DNA from: JAICMB01 sp035295125
GTDB lineage: Bacteria; Acidobacteriota; Terriglobia; Bryobacterales; Bryobacteraceae
NCBI GenBank assembly: GCA_035295125.1
Contig: DATGJP010000016.1
Location: forward strand, 31,997 to 95,996
Reading direction: 5' to 3'
DNA length: 64,000 nt
Shown here: positions 33,464 to 42,881 of the stretch, piece after piece
Layout of the letters: the number at the start of each line of letters is the position of its first letter
How positions within the stretch are numbered: position 1 is the stretch's first letter
Program-made: the position numbers and the translations under genes
The notes under the pieces: model-generated
Database searches by the model: none
Seen by the model: only the letters and a program-made list of their open reading frames with translations
Told to the model about the DNA's origin: nothing

Positions 33464-35668
33464 CTATGACGGCATCGAAGCTCGGGCGCGCTCGAGGAGA
33501 ACCGCCTGGCTGTTCAACCCGGCTTTCTCGTTTCCGCTTCGCAGCCGCACGTAGCTCCCGTCGCTGCGCATCCTCCTTTTCTTGACCGAATCCGCCTGGT
33601 ACGTCGCCAGAATCTCCTGTTTCACACGTTTGATGGCCGCCGCATCCCGCAGTGGGAAGAGAACCTCGACCCGACGATTCAGATTCCGCGGCATGAGATC
33701 CGCGCTGCCCACATAGATTTCGTTTTCGCCGCCGTTGCGAAAGTAATAAATGCGGCTATGTTCCAGAAACCGTCCCACGATGCTCGTCACTTCAATGTTG
33801 TCGCTCACGCCGCGAATGCCAGGCCGCAAACAACAGATGCCTCGCACCAGCAGTTCGATTTTTACCCCGGCCTGCGAAGCGCGATACAGCGCCTTGATTA
33901 ATCCGCCATCCACGAGCGCATTCATTTTGAAAACGATGTGCCCGCGATTCCCGCGATTCTGATGCTCAACTTCGCGCTCGATCAGCGCATGCATTTTCTT
34001 GCGCAGATTCACCGGCGCCACCAGCAGCTTCTGGTAATTGTTCTTCGCAGAGTAGCCCGTCAGGTAGTTGAAGAGATTTGTGACGTCGTCGGCAATCTGG
34101 TTGTCGCAAGTGAACATACCCAGGTCCGTGTAAAGATGCGCGGTCACAGCGTTATAGTTCCCCGTGGCCAGGTGGACGTAACGGCGGATTGCCTCGCCCT
34201 CGCGCCGCACCACCATCGCTACCTTGCAATGAATCTTCAACCCCACCAGCCCGTACACCACGTGGACGCCTTCCCGTTCCAGCGCCCTCGCCCATTCGAT
34301 GTTGCTTTCCTCGTCGAACCGGGCTTTCAGCTCCACCAAAACGGCAACCTGCTTGCCTTGTTCCATGGCCGAGAGCAGCGCCTCCACCACCGGCGCGTTC
34401 TTGCCAACCCGGTACAGCACCATCTTGATGGCCAGCACATTGGGATCCTGCGCCGCGGTGCGCAAGAAGTCGATCACAGGCTGAAATGAATCGAAAGGAT
34501 GATGCAGCACGATATCGCTGCGGCGGATCGCTCCGAAAATATCGTCGATATCGCTGCTGGGCTTAAGCGCATCCGGCAGTGCGGGGACGAACGGAATGTC
34601 CTTTAAATCCGGACGCTCAATCTCGTGCAGCGCCATGAGCCGTTTCAGCGACAACGGCCCTTTCACACGATAGACGGCGTTGTAGTTGACCTCCAGGTTG
34701 CTCAGCAGGATTTTGAGCATCTGCGAAGGCATGGTTTCGCTGACCACCAGCCGCACGACATCGCCAAATCGCCGCTGGCGCACGCCTTCTTCAATCGTTT
34801 CGAGAAGATCCTCGGCCTCCAGTTCCTTGATGGCAACCTCGGCGTCGCGAGTCACATGGAACGGATGGCTTTCCACCACGTGCATTCCCGGAAACAGCTC
34901 TTTCAGATTCGCGGCGATGATATCTTCGAGCCAGACCAGGCTCACACGTTTTCGTTGGCTGCGGCCGGGTTTCTTCTTCGACGAGTTTCCATTCAGTGGA
35001 ACGAGTGGCGCGAGCGAATCGGGCACTTTCAGTCGGGCGAAATGCTCGGCCCCCGCGCCGTCGCGAATCACCGCGGCAAGATTCAGGCTCAGGTTGGATA
35101 TGTGGGGAAACGGCCGCCCGGGATCGAAAGCGAGCGGAGTCAGAACGGGGAAGACCACCTCTTTGAAAAAGGCGCACATCTTGGTCCGTTGCTTTGGTGT
35201 CAGATCGGACCAGGAAAGAATCTGGATCCCGTTTTCTTCTAGTTCCGGGATGATTTGCTCCCGCAGGCATTTGTGCGCGTCAGAGAGCAGCTTTTTCACC
35301 TCGCGCCGGATCGCCATTAATTGGGCCTTTGGCGTCATCCCATCGGGCCCGACCTCGAGGGAGCCGGCATCTACCTGCGCCACCAGGCCCGCAACGCGGA
35401 CCATGAAAAATTCATCCAGGTTAGAACCCAGAATCGCTAAGAACTTCACCCGTTCCAACAAGGGATTATTCGGGTCCTGAGCCTCTTCGAGGACGCGGCG
35501 CTGGAAGGCCAGCATCCCCAGTTCACGGTTGATGTATAGCGAGGGATCGGAGAGATCAGTGCTCTCGATCGGCGTCGCCTTTGGCGCCTCGGCGCGTTGC
35601 GTGGCTTTCTTGACGCGCGTGCGCAGCTTGCTTTCGTTGATGCCGATTACGGCGCCTTTGGTCGCCAT
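33464..35668 (-). CDS. ppk1: Polyphosphate kinase 1
   Basis: 734 residues from ATG 35668, with GGTAGG just upstream; the longer reading frame runs into rdgB. The N-domain is seen in LYINRELGMLAFQRRVLEEA and LKFLAILGSNLDEFFMVR-like sequence, and the catalytic core in GLKIHCKVAMVVRR, whose histidine is the phosphorylated residue, and YVHLATGNYN. It makes polyphosphate from ATP reversibly. It leads into CYTH and CHAD genes, forming a polyphosphate synthesis and handling group. Confidence 0.95.
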   Translation of the reverse strand: MATKGAVIGINESKLRTRVKKATQRAEAPKATPIESTDLSDPSLYINRELGMLAFQRRVLEEAQDPNNPLLERVKFLAILGSNLDEFFMVRVAGLVAQVDAGSLEVGPDGMTPKAQLMAIRREVKKLLSDAHKCLREQIIPELEENGIQILSWSDLTPKQRTKMCAFFKEVVFPVLTPLAFDPGRPFPHISNLSLNLAAVIRDGAGAEHFARLKVPDSLAPLVPLNGNSSKKKPGRSQRKRVSLVWLEDIIAANLKELFPGMHVVESHPFHVTRDAEVAIKELEAEDLLETIEEGVRQRRFGDVVRLVVSETMPSQMLKILLSNLEVNYNAVYRVKGPLSLKRLMALHEIERPDLKDIPFVPALPDALKPSSDIDDIFGAIRRSDIVLHHPFDSFQPVIDFLRTAAQDPNVLAIKMVLYRVGKNAPVVEALLSAMEQGKQVAVLVELKARFDEESNIEWARALEREGVHVVYGLVGLKIHCKVAMVVRREGEAIRRYVHLATGNYNAVTAHLYTDLGMFTCDNQIADDVTNLFNYLTGYSAKNNYQKLLVAPVNLRKKMHALIEREVEHQNRGNRGHIVFKMNALVDGGLIKALYRASQAGVKIELLVRGICCLRPGIRGVSDNIEVTSIVGRFLEHSRIYYFRNGGENEIYVGSADLMPRNLNRRVEVLFPLRDAAAIKRVKQEILATYQADSVKKRRMRSDGSYVRLRSGNEKAGLNSQAVLLERARASMPS

Positions 35669-35684
35669 GCCTACCCGTACAAGT

Positions 35685-36263
35685 TTAGCGGTTCCCGGTC
35701 TCCAAGAGATAGCCTCGCAGCTCTCGAAGCGCTTTGCCCCGGTGGCTGACCTCCTGCTTGCGCTCCGCCGGCGTCTCGCCAAAAGAACAGCCGAAGGGCG
35801 GGTAATAAAACAGCGGATCGTAACCGAAGCCGTTCGGACCGCGAGTTTCGTTGAGCAATTTGCCCTCGACTTCGCCGCGAAACGTCGAAATCAAACGGCC
35901 GCGACGCGCTAATGCCACGACGCAAACGAACCGGCAGGCGCGGTTTTCGACGCCGTGCATCCTCTCTAATAGAAGCCGATTGTTTTCGTCATCGGTGGCG
36001 TGCGGGCCTGCAAACCGCGCCGAATAGACTCCGGGCGCCCCGCCGAGAGCGTCTACGGCCAGGCCCGAATCATCGACAAACACCGGCTCGTCGCAAAACC
36101 GCGAGTAATAAATTGCCTTGTCGGCGGCGTTCGCCTCGAACGTTTCGCCGGTTTCTTCCGGCGGTGCGATGTCTTGAAGATTGGGCAGCGGTTCGACCCC
36201 GCCCAGGATCGCCACAAACTCGCGTAGTTTACCCGGGTTTTTAGTGGCGCAGTAGAGTCGCAT
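35685..36263 (-). CDS. rdgB: XTP/dITP diphosphatase (HAM1/RdgB family)
   Basis: 192 residues. TKNPGKLREF at the N-terminus binds nucleotide phosphate, FVDDSGLAVDALGGAPGVYSAR carries the metal acidic pair, and GPNGFGYDPLF plus SHRGKAL complete the family blocks. It cleans the nucleotide pool of ITP, dITP and XTP and releases pyrophosphate. It is 16 nt upstream of ppk1 and downstream of rph, an order common in bacteria. Confidence 0.95.
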   Translation of the reverse strand: MRLYCATKNPGKLREFVAILGGVEPLPNLQDIAPPEETGETFEANAADKAIYYSRFCDEPVFVDDSGLAVDALGGAPGVYSARFAGPHATDDENNRLLLERMHGVENRACRFVCVVALARRGRLISTFRGEVEGKLLNETRGPNGFGYDPLFYYPPFGCSFGETPAERKQEVSHRGKALRELRGYLLETGNR

Positions 36264-36349
36264 CTAGAAGGGAGGAGCAGAGTTATCGTCGAGCCATGCA
36301 AGGCTGGTTTTCAACTTGTCGACATGGAGGTGGCTCCGACTTCCACAAA

Positions 36350-37066
36350 TCAGGTTCCCAGAGCCTGCTTCTGAATCGCGATCAACTCCCGGATACCTTG
36401 CCGACCAAGAACGAGCATGGAAGCAAGTTGGGCATCATCAAACGGCGTCTTTTCGGCGGTCGATTGAATTTCGACGAAGTACCCCGTGCCGGTCATAACG
36501 ACATTCATATCCACCTCGGCCTGCGAGTCTTCCTCGTAACAGAGATCGAGCAGGGCCTCGCCACCAACGATTCCGACGCTCGTGGCGGCCACCTGGTCGC
36601 GGATCGGATTCTTCTTCAAAACGCGATGATCCACAAGTTGACGAACCGCCAGCGCCATGGCAACGAACGCCCCCGTGATAGCCGCTGTGCGCGTGCCCCC
36701 ATCTGCCTGAATCACATCGCAATCCAGGATCACACTGCGCTCGCCCAGCAACGTCAGGTCGACCACCGACCTGAGAGAACGACCGATGAGACGCTGGATC
36801 TCGTGCGTACGTCCCGATGGCCGTCCTTTGCCGACCTCGCGTGGAGTCCGCGTCACGGTGGCGCGAGGCAGCATAGAGTATTCGGCCGTAACCCATCCCC
36901 GGCCGGTATTGCGCAAGAAAGACGGCACCGTTTCCTCGACCGAAGCCGCGCATAGCACGCGCGTGTTACCACATTCCATCACTACGGAACCCTCGGCCGT
37001 TAACAGGTAGTTGGTATTGATCTTTACCGGGCGCATTTGCTGCGCGGTGCGTTTATCGATTCTCAT
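36350..37066 (-). CDS. rph: Ribonuclease PH
   Basis: 238 residues beginning MRIDKRTAQQMRPVKI. Family blocks are ECGNTRVLCAASVEE, GRGWVTAEYSMLPRAT, GRTHEIQRLIGRSLR and DCDVIQADGGTRTAAI, which carry the phosphate and metal-binding residues. It trims tRNA 3' ends phosphorolytically. The ATG overlaps the TGA of a tiny upstream ORF, which suggests coupled translation. The phosphorolytic activity and the downstream polyphosphate enzymes share phosphate economy, but no direct link is shown. Confidence 0.95.
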   Translation of the reverse strand: MRIDKRTAQQMRPVKINTNYLLTAEGSVVMECGNTRVLCAASVEETVPSFLRNTGRGWVTAEYSMLPRATVTRTPREVGKGRPSGRTHEIQRLIGRSLRSVVDLTLLGERSVILDCDVIQADGGTRTAAITGAFVAMALAVRQLVDHRVLKKNPIRDQVAATSVGIVGGEALLDLCYEEDSQAEVDMNVVMTGTGYFVEIQSTAEKTPFDDAQLASMLVLGRQGIRELIAIQKQALGT

Positions 37067-37212
37067 GGAGTGGTGCTGGACGAAAGCGTCACGTAGAACA
37101 GCAAACAGATAATCCCGATTGCGACTACGATGATGATAACGCACGGAATCGCGCCCTTAGCCTTTGTCGCTGAGCCGGGCTTCTTCGATCCTGCGGGCTT
37201 GAACTTGGCCAT
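37063..37212 (-). CDS. 49-aa single-pass membrane ORF coupled to rph
   Basis: Reading ATG at 37212 to TGA at 37063 gives 49 residues: a lysine-rich start (MAKFKPAGSKKPGSATKAKG), then one hydrophobic segment (CVIIIVVAIGIICLLFYVTL) and a serine/threonine tail. The positive-inside pattern predicts a cytoplasmic N-terminus. Its stop shares bases with the rph start codon (ATGA), a strong sign that it is translated. No function is known to me. Confidence 0.6.
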   Translation of the reverse strand: MAKFKPAGSKKPGSATKAKGAIPCVIIIVVAIGIICLLFYVTLSSSTTP

Positions 37213-37313
37213 TTGACAATTCCAGGTTGCCACGGTTTGCTACAAGGATGTGCCGGGTTCGCGGATTTGATATGCTGCAGCGCAGTAGTCAACGTCAACT
37301 TGGGGAGAAGGAC

Positions 37314-37913
37314 ATGAAAAAGTACGTCGCTATTATTGCGGCTGCGCTGCTATCTACAGCCGCCTGGGCTCAGGACAAGAAGGCTGAGCCGAAAAAGAAG
37401 CCCGCTGCAACAGCCGCCGCTCCGGGGATGCCGAAACCCGGACCCGAAATGAAGGAACTTCGCGACCTGGTCGGGTCCTGGACGACGGACGAGGCATACG
37501 AGGAGAGTCCCATGATGAAGGCCGGCACAGGCTCCGGCAGCGTTACCGCTCGCATGTATCCGGGTGGTTTCAGCCTGATCATGGAGGTTCGCTCCAAGAG
37601 CACGATGGGAGCCTTCTCCGGCCACGGCGTGATGAGTTGGGATCCGAACGACAAGGTTTACAAATATGCCTGGGTCGACTCCATGACGCCAGGGCTGATG
37701 CTCGAAACCGGTAAGAAGGAGGGCAACGACCTCGTGTTCACCGGCGAAATCATGATGATGGGTAAGAAGTACACCAACAAGGACGTCATCTCCGACCGCA
37801 CTCCCACCTCCTACACATTGACCTCGTACTCAAACGATGGGTCGGGCGAAAAGAAGGTAATGACGATCAAGGCCACGAAACAGGAACCGCCGGCTGCGAC
37901 AGCCAAGAAATAA
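37314..37913 (+). CDS. Secreted DUF1579-family protein
   Basis: 199 residues from ATG 37314, preceded by a strong GGGGAGAAGG. A signal peptide (MKKYVAIIAAALLSTAAWA) precedes a lysine/alanine-rich linker and the DUF1579 body, a lipocalin-like beta barrel of unknown role: LRDLVGSWTTDE, GSGSVTARMYPGGF, GHGVMSWDPNDKVYKYAWVD and YTNKDVISDRTPTSYT. It stands alone, divergent from the rph run. Confidence 0.85.
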   Translation: MKKYVAIIAAALLSTAAWAQDKKAEPKKKPAATAAAPGMPKPGPEMKELRDLVGSWTTDEAYEESPMMKAGTGSGSVTARMYPGGFSLIMEVRSKSTMGAFSGHGVMSWDPNDKVYKYAWVDSMTPGLMLETGKKEGNDLVFTGEIMMMGKKYTNKDVISDRTPTSYTLTSYSNDGSGEKKVMTIKATKQEPPAATAKK

Positions 37914-38041
37914 GCTGTCGGCTCGGCAAATTCTTGGCAGTGCGGCGTAGCGGTTACTTAGTACATTCCCTCTTGGCATCTTCCCCGGACAAGCGGTAAT
38001 ATAGAAGAAATCACTAATTTCCTATAGGAAGATCCGGACGG

Positions 38042-38269
38042 ATGCCGCAGCTCTATCGCGTCAAGACGCCGTTTGTCGCCATCTCGCCACAAGCGGGCGA
38101 TGGTTTCAAGTCGGTTGCACTGGAACCTGGTTCCATTATTTCCGTCGAGGCCGGGCGCACGGGATTGCGCAGCGGCCTCGTGGGTGTGAAATACGAACAG
38201 ATGGCACTGTCGTCATACCTCGGAGATATTGAAGACAAGGCGGAGCCGTTGGAGCCTCAGCCGGAATAA
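38042..38269 (+). CDS. Small hypothetical protein
   Basis: 75 residues from ATG 38042. The sequence is compact and beta-rich (LYRVKTPFVAISPQAG, SIISVEAG, VGVKYEQMALSSYL) with an acidic, proline-rich tail; no signal peptide or known domain. GGAAG lies 12-15 nt upstream. Codon use looks like that of real genes nearby, and no other long frame competes, so I accept it with moderate confidence. Confidence 0.55.
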   Translation: MPQLYRVKTPFVAISPQAGDGFKSVALEPGSIISVEAGRTGLRSGLVGVKYEQMALSSYLGDIEDKAEPLEPQPE

Positions 38270-38270
38270 A

Positions 38271-38347
38271 CTCCACGTTTAGAAGTAATTCGGTGCGGGA
38301 AGTGCGCCTTTAAATGCGCGCTCGGTGTGGTAACATTCGACGTGGAG
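38271..38347. repeat. Long-range inverted repeat before the repeat-protein pseudogene
   Basis: CTCCACG (38271-38277) and CGTGGAG (38341-38347) are exact complements 63 bp apart, framing the promoter region of the pseudogene. Arms are short, so chance is possible. Confidence 0.25.
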
Positions 38348-38354
38348 TACCCTC

Positions 38355-39192
38355 TTGAAATCCGCAGTTCCCGCCGTAATATCCATTTTATCAATCTGCG
38401 CTCTCGCTGAAGGCGCGACAGGTCTGTTTTATCCGCAGGGAAGCGCATCTGTTTCCGGTCCGGTTGTGCTTTCGGCGGACGGCAACACCGCCATTGTGAT
38501 CGGCCAATCTGGAGGCGGGCCTGCGCAATTTTTCCAGATATCCCCACAGGTGTTCGTTTGACCCACATAAACGGGGATTCTACGCCGCGACGGCCTGCCG
38601 GATGGCAGCCACGCGGCGGACACGCTATGACCAACGTGCAGGCGTACTCGCGAACTTGACGGCGGTGCCGGTGGGTCCTCTAACCTATCTTTCGACCTGG
38701 CCCGACAATGGCCGTATCGTGGCGAATGCCGCGATCGTGCCCGCAGGTTCCAATGGCGCCATCGACGTGTTCGCTTCCGACCCTACCGACTTGGTCATCG
38801 ATGTTGATGGCTACTTCGCGCCACCGGGTGCACCGGGGGCCTTGTACTTCTTTCCCGTCACCCCTTGCCGCTTGATCGATACACGCTCGGGGCAAAGCCT
38901 CGCTGCCAACAGCATCGGCACTTATTCCATGGGCTCGACGTGCGGCCTGCCGGCGTCGCCTCAGGCAGTCTCGCTGAACTTCACCGTGGTGCCACAAGGA
39001 CCACTGAGTTACCTTACCACCTGGCCGCAAGGCGGCACGCAGCCGTACGTCTCGACACTGAATTCTCCGCTCGGCCGCGTGGTAGCAAATGCGGCAATTG
39101 TGCCCACTGGGACAAATTCAGGAATCGCGGTTTATGCCACAAACCCAACGGACCTGATTCTCGATATCAACGGATATTTCGGACACCCCTAG
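38355..39192 (+). pseudogene. Decayed copy of the FG-GAP/BACON repeat-protein family
   Basis: The first 60 codons (TTG start; MKSAVPAVISILSICALAEG then LSADGNTAIV) match the start of the intact gene at 39207, and the last 200 codons (38602-39192) match its C-terminal repeats. The frame breaks twice: a stop at 38559 right after QVF, and a lost base near 38650 where paralogues encode QAYSLN. About 900 central codons are missing. FYAATACRMAATRR, readable just upstream in the third frame, corresponds to YYPATPCRVADTR of the paralogues. The start codon has also become TTG. Confidence 0.8.
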
Positions 39193-39206
39193 AGACACGA
39201 GGTTTT

Positions 39207-42200
39207 ATGAAATCTGCGGTTCCAGTCCTGATCTCGATCGTTTCAACCTGCGCTCTCGCTGAAGGCGCGACAGGTCTGTTTTATCAACAGGCGAGCATCG
39301 CCATTTCGGGCAATGTGGTTCTTTCCGGCGATGGCAACACGGCCATCGTCCAGGCGGCTGGACTCCAGGTTTTCACCCGTTCGAACGGAGCATGGACATT
39401 CCGGGGACCCATCATCGTACCCGGATTTGACGTATCGCAGGTTGGAACCATTGCGCTATCGGCTGACGGCAACACCCTGGTTGCCAGTGCACACGTCTCC
39501 GACACGGGCGGAGCCGTTGTTTTGGTCCAGGACAACGGAAGTTGGACCCAGCAAGGGGTGTTGATCGGTACAGGGGCCTCGAGCAACACTCAGGAGGGCG
39601 CCTCGTTAGCGATTTCCAGCGACGGGAACACCGTCGCAATGGGAGGCCCGTATGACTCTCCAACAGGCGCGATCTGGGTCTTCACACGCAACAATGGCGC
39701 GTGGAGCCAGCAGGGTGGAAAACTGGTTGTCGCGGGAGCGAGTACATACCTTGGGCTAGCTGTCGCACTTTCCGGTGATGGGAATACCCTTCTGATTCCC
39801 GACCGGTATGATTCGAACAACGTCGGGGCGGGATACATCTTCACCCGCTCGAACGGAGTCTGGAGTCAGCAAGGGGGAAAACTGACGCCCTCCGATCCTG
39901 CTGGCGCGCCGGAGATGGGGACCTCTGTGGCCCTTTCCGCGGACGGCAACACCGCCATTCTCGGTGGACCATCCGATGCCCTGAATCTTGGGGCATCCTG
40001 GGTCTTCGTTCGGGTCAACGGCGTCTGGAGCCAGCAAGGTCCCAAACTCGCCGGCGCTGCGCCTGCCGGTCAGATGGATCAAGGGCAGCTTGTGGCGCTG
40101 TCGGCGGATGGGAATACCGCCGCCGCGAGTGCGTTTCCCGGCACCAATTCCGCATCAGCCATTTTGGTTTTTACTCGCACGAATTCTACATGGACTCAGT
40201 TGGGCCCGGCGCTCGCCGGAAGTACTCCTGGTGGTCGCGGACCATCATTGGCGCTCTCCGCAGACGCCAGCACGCTATCTGCGGGAGGCGCATCCATCCC
40301 CATTTATGCCGCCTCAGTGACGCCACCCGCAGTGACCCTGACGCCAACCCTCGCCTTCACCGACTCGAACGGAGGACTAGGATCCTTCAGCGCCGCGTTT
40401 GCGTCACCCGGAACGAGTTGGACAGTCAGCAGCAATACCAGTTGGCTGAACGTGGTTTCGCAGGCAAGCGGATCCGGGAACACGACGGTGGCCTATTCTG
40501 CCGCACCCAACAATTCAGTCGCTTCGCGGACCGGAACCATTGTGATCAATGGCCAGACGTTTACCCTCGTTCAAAACGGCGTCGCACCGGCTTTCTTCCT
40601 TTCGCCGAACACGGTGACTATTGCCGCCACTGGTGGTACGGGAACCATTGCGGTCACTGGAACCCCCCCGGACGCACCCTGGACCGCAGTGAGCAACGCC
40701 TCCTGGATCACTTTGGTTTCCGGGACGAGCGGTGCCGGAAATGGCACAGTGGCATACTCTGTGGCGCCGGATCCATTAATCGATCGAATCGGAACGATCA
40801 CGATTGCGAATCAACTATTCACAATCACCCAGACCGGCGCGTCTCAACTCGGCTCATTCAGCACGTCCGGCGCGCCCTGGGCTATCGTCAATGGGCCTGA
40901 CGGAGCTTTGTGGTTTACCGAACAACAGAGCACCATCGGAAGAATCACCACGGCTGGTGTGGTGACCGAGTATAGCCTCTCAACACCTGGATTATCGACG
41001 CATGGTCTTACGGCAGGCCCTGACGGGGCGCTCTGGTTCACCGCCTTCTCGTCAAGCGCGGGCCTGGGGTTCATCGGGAGAATGACAACGACAGGTACGA
41101 GCACGCTTTATCTGCTTCCGTCCACAGGCGAGAATGCTCTGGCAATCACCACGGGACCCGACGGCGCTTTGTGGTTTACCGAGCCGGGAAAAATCGGTCG
41201 CATCACCACGAGTGGTGCGATTACGGAGTATCCAGTTCCTGGCGACCCGAATGGTGGGCCGTTGGGAATCACTTCGGGCCCCGATGGAGCCCTTTGGTTC
41301 ACTTACAGTACCTACGTCGGCCGCATGACCACGTCCGGAACCGTGACGCAGTTTGCGGTACCCTCCGCCGGCGTGCCCTCACCTACATTAGGAAGGCCGG
41401 CCGAGTTGAGCGAGGGCATCGTGACCGGCCCCGACGGTGCCCTTTGGTTTGGGATTCTAGGACCACTAACTCCGCATTTCACGTGCGAAGACTCTTCCCT
41501 CGGCAGACTTACGACCACAGGCCAACTAACGGTCATATCATTGCCGAATGTCGTTACTGGGACGCGGATCTGTATGGGCAGCATCGGCGTCACGACAGGC
41601 CCTGATGGCTCTATTTGGGTGGCCGACACAGGCAGCCAGATCGCGCAAGTTACGACGACGGGTGTTTTATCCGCCCGGTATCCCGCCGATGCCGTATTCG
41701 GCATCACAACCGGGCCCGACAATGCGCTCTGGTTCGCTGGGGTTCATCGTATCGGACGATTTCCATCACCCACCGCTTCTTCCAGTCTAGGGTTTCACCC
41801 CTTGCCTCCCTGTCGCGTCCTGGATACGCGGGGGAGTGCCCAGGGCCCCCTGGCTGCGAATTCCGTTCGCGACGTTGCAATGCTTTCCAGCGCTTGTAGC
41901 ATTCCCGTCAGCGCCCAGGCGTACTCCTTGAACGTCACCGTGGTGCCGCCGGCTCCGCTGAATTTCCTCACGATCTGGCCAACTGGAAAGACCCAGCCCC
42001 TGGTGTCCACTCTGAACTCTTATGACGGAACGGTTGTTGCGAACGCCGCCATCGTGCCGGCGGGCACGAACGGCGATGTTAATGTCTACGCAAGCGACGC
42101 CACCGACGTAATTATCGACATCAATGGCTATTTCGACGGTTCCACCAGCAACGGCCTCGCATACTATCCCGCAACACCATGCCGCGTCGCGGACACCCGC

Positions 42201-42866
42201 GGCGGCCAGGCACTGGGCGGTGGCCAGACGCGAAGTTTCCAGATTTCGGGCGCCTGCACCATTCCGGCATCGGCACAAGCCTACTCACTGAACATGACCG
42301 CCGTCCCGCCAGGTCCACTCACGTATCTATCCGCCTGGGCGGCGGGCCAGACCCAACCACTCGTCTCCACGCTGAACTCCGACGGTCGAATCGTCGCAAA
42401 CGCCGCCATTGTTCCTGCAGGTACAAACGGCGCCGTCGACGTTTTTGCCTCGAACCCAACCGATGTCGTGATCGACATCGATGGTTATTTTGCGCCTCCA
42501 GGAGGCCCGGACGCTTTGTTCTACTATCCCGTAACGCCCTGCCGTGTTGCCGATACGCGCTCCGGACAAACCCTTGCTGCTAACAGCGTCAGTTCATTCG
42601 CCATGGCCTCGACGTGTGGCCTGCCGGCCACCGCACAGGCATACTCGCTCAATTTCACGGCTGTGCCTCCCGGGCCGCTGCTCTACCTGACGACCTGGGC
42701 CCAGGGCATGCCGCAACCCTACGTGTCGACCCTGAACTCCCCCCTGGGACGGGTGGTCGCCAACGCTGCACTTGTTCCCGCCGGCACAAATGGAGGCATC
42801 TCGGTATTCGTAAGTGACCGAACAAACCTGGTGATCGATACAAACGGATATTTCGGACACCCATAA
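39207..42866 (+). CDS. Giant secreted FG-GAP/BACON/streptogramin-lyase-like repeat protein A
   Basis: 1219 residues from ATG 39207; the longer frame upstream lies in the pseudogene. Order: signal peptide (1-22); about seven FG-GAP-like repeats with LSADGNT and VFTRSNGVWSQQGGKL (25-370); two BACON-like domains (about 375-545; SNTSWLNVV, SNASWITLV); streptogramin-lyase-like propeller repeats with GPDGALWFTE and IGRITTAG (545-845); three C-terminal repeats of about 115 residues with TPCRVADTR, STLNS, VANAAIVPAGTNG and IDGYFAPPG. The lyase fold is unlikely to be catalytic. It is probably a surface or secreted binding protein. Confidence 0.85.
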   Translation: MKSAVPVLISIVSTCALAEGATGLFYQQASIAISGNVVLSGDGNTAIVQAAGLQVFTRSNGAWTFRGPIIVPGFDVSQVGTIALSADGNTLVASAHVSDTGGAVVLVQDNGSWTQQGVLIGTGASSNTQEGASLAISSDGNTVAMGGPYDSPTGAIWVFTRNNGAWSQQGGKLVVAGASTYLGLAVALSGDGNTLLIPDRYDSNNVGAGYIFTRSNGVWSQQGGKLTPSDPAGAPEMGTSVALSADGNTAILGGPSDALNLGASWVFVRVNGVWSQQGPKLAGAAPAGQMDQGQLVALSADGNTAAASAFPGTNSASAILVFTRTNSTWTQLGPALAGSTPGGRGPSLALSADASTLSAGGASIPIYAASVTPPAVTLTPTLAFTDSNGGLGSFSAAFASPGTSWTVSSNTSWLNVVSQASGSGNTTVAYSAAPNNSVASRTGTIVINGQTFTLVQNGVAPAFFLSPNTVTIAATGGTGTIAVTGTPPDAPWTAVSNASWITLVSGTSGAGNGTVAYSVAPDPLIDRIGTITIANQLFTITQTGASQLGSFSTSGAPWAIVNGPDGALWFTEQQSTIGRITTAGVVTEYSLSTPGLSTHGLTAGPDGALWFTAFSSSAGLGFIGRMTTTGTSTLYLLPSTGENALAITTGPDGALWFTEPGKIGRITTSGAITEYPVPGDPNGGPLGITSGPDGALWFTYSTYVGRMTTSGTVTQFAVPSAGVPSPTLGRPAELSEGIVTGPDGALWFGILGPLTPHFTCEDSSLGRLTTTGQLTVISLPNVVTGTRICMGSIGVTTGPDGSIWVADTGSQIAQVTTTGVLSARYPADAVFGITTGPDNALWFAGVHRIGRFPSPTASSSLGFHPLPPCRVLDTRGSAQGPLAANSVRDVAMLSSACSIPVSAQAYSLNVTVVPPAPLNFLTIWPTGKTQPLVSTLNSYDGTVVANAAIVPAGTNGDVNVYASDATDVIIDINGYFDGSTSNGLAYYPATPCRVADTRGGQALGGGQTRSFQISGACTIPASAQAYSLNMTAVPPGPLTYLSAWAAGQTQPLVSTLNSDGRIVANAAIVPAGTNGAVDVFASNPTDVVIDIDGYFAPPGGPDALFYYPVTPCRVADTRSGQTLAANSVSSFAMASTCGLPATAQAYSLNFTAVPPGPLLYLTTWAQGMPQPYVSTLNSPLGRVVANAALVPAGTNGGISVFVSDRTNLVIDTNGYFGHP

Positions 42867-42881
42867 CGCACTACATCTTCT

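Noticed and set aside
38865..39206. Upstream extension of the 1219-residue protein to 38865
   Set aside because: That part runs through the pseudogene in another frame; the paralogous signal peptide begins at the ATG at 39207.
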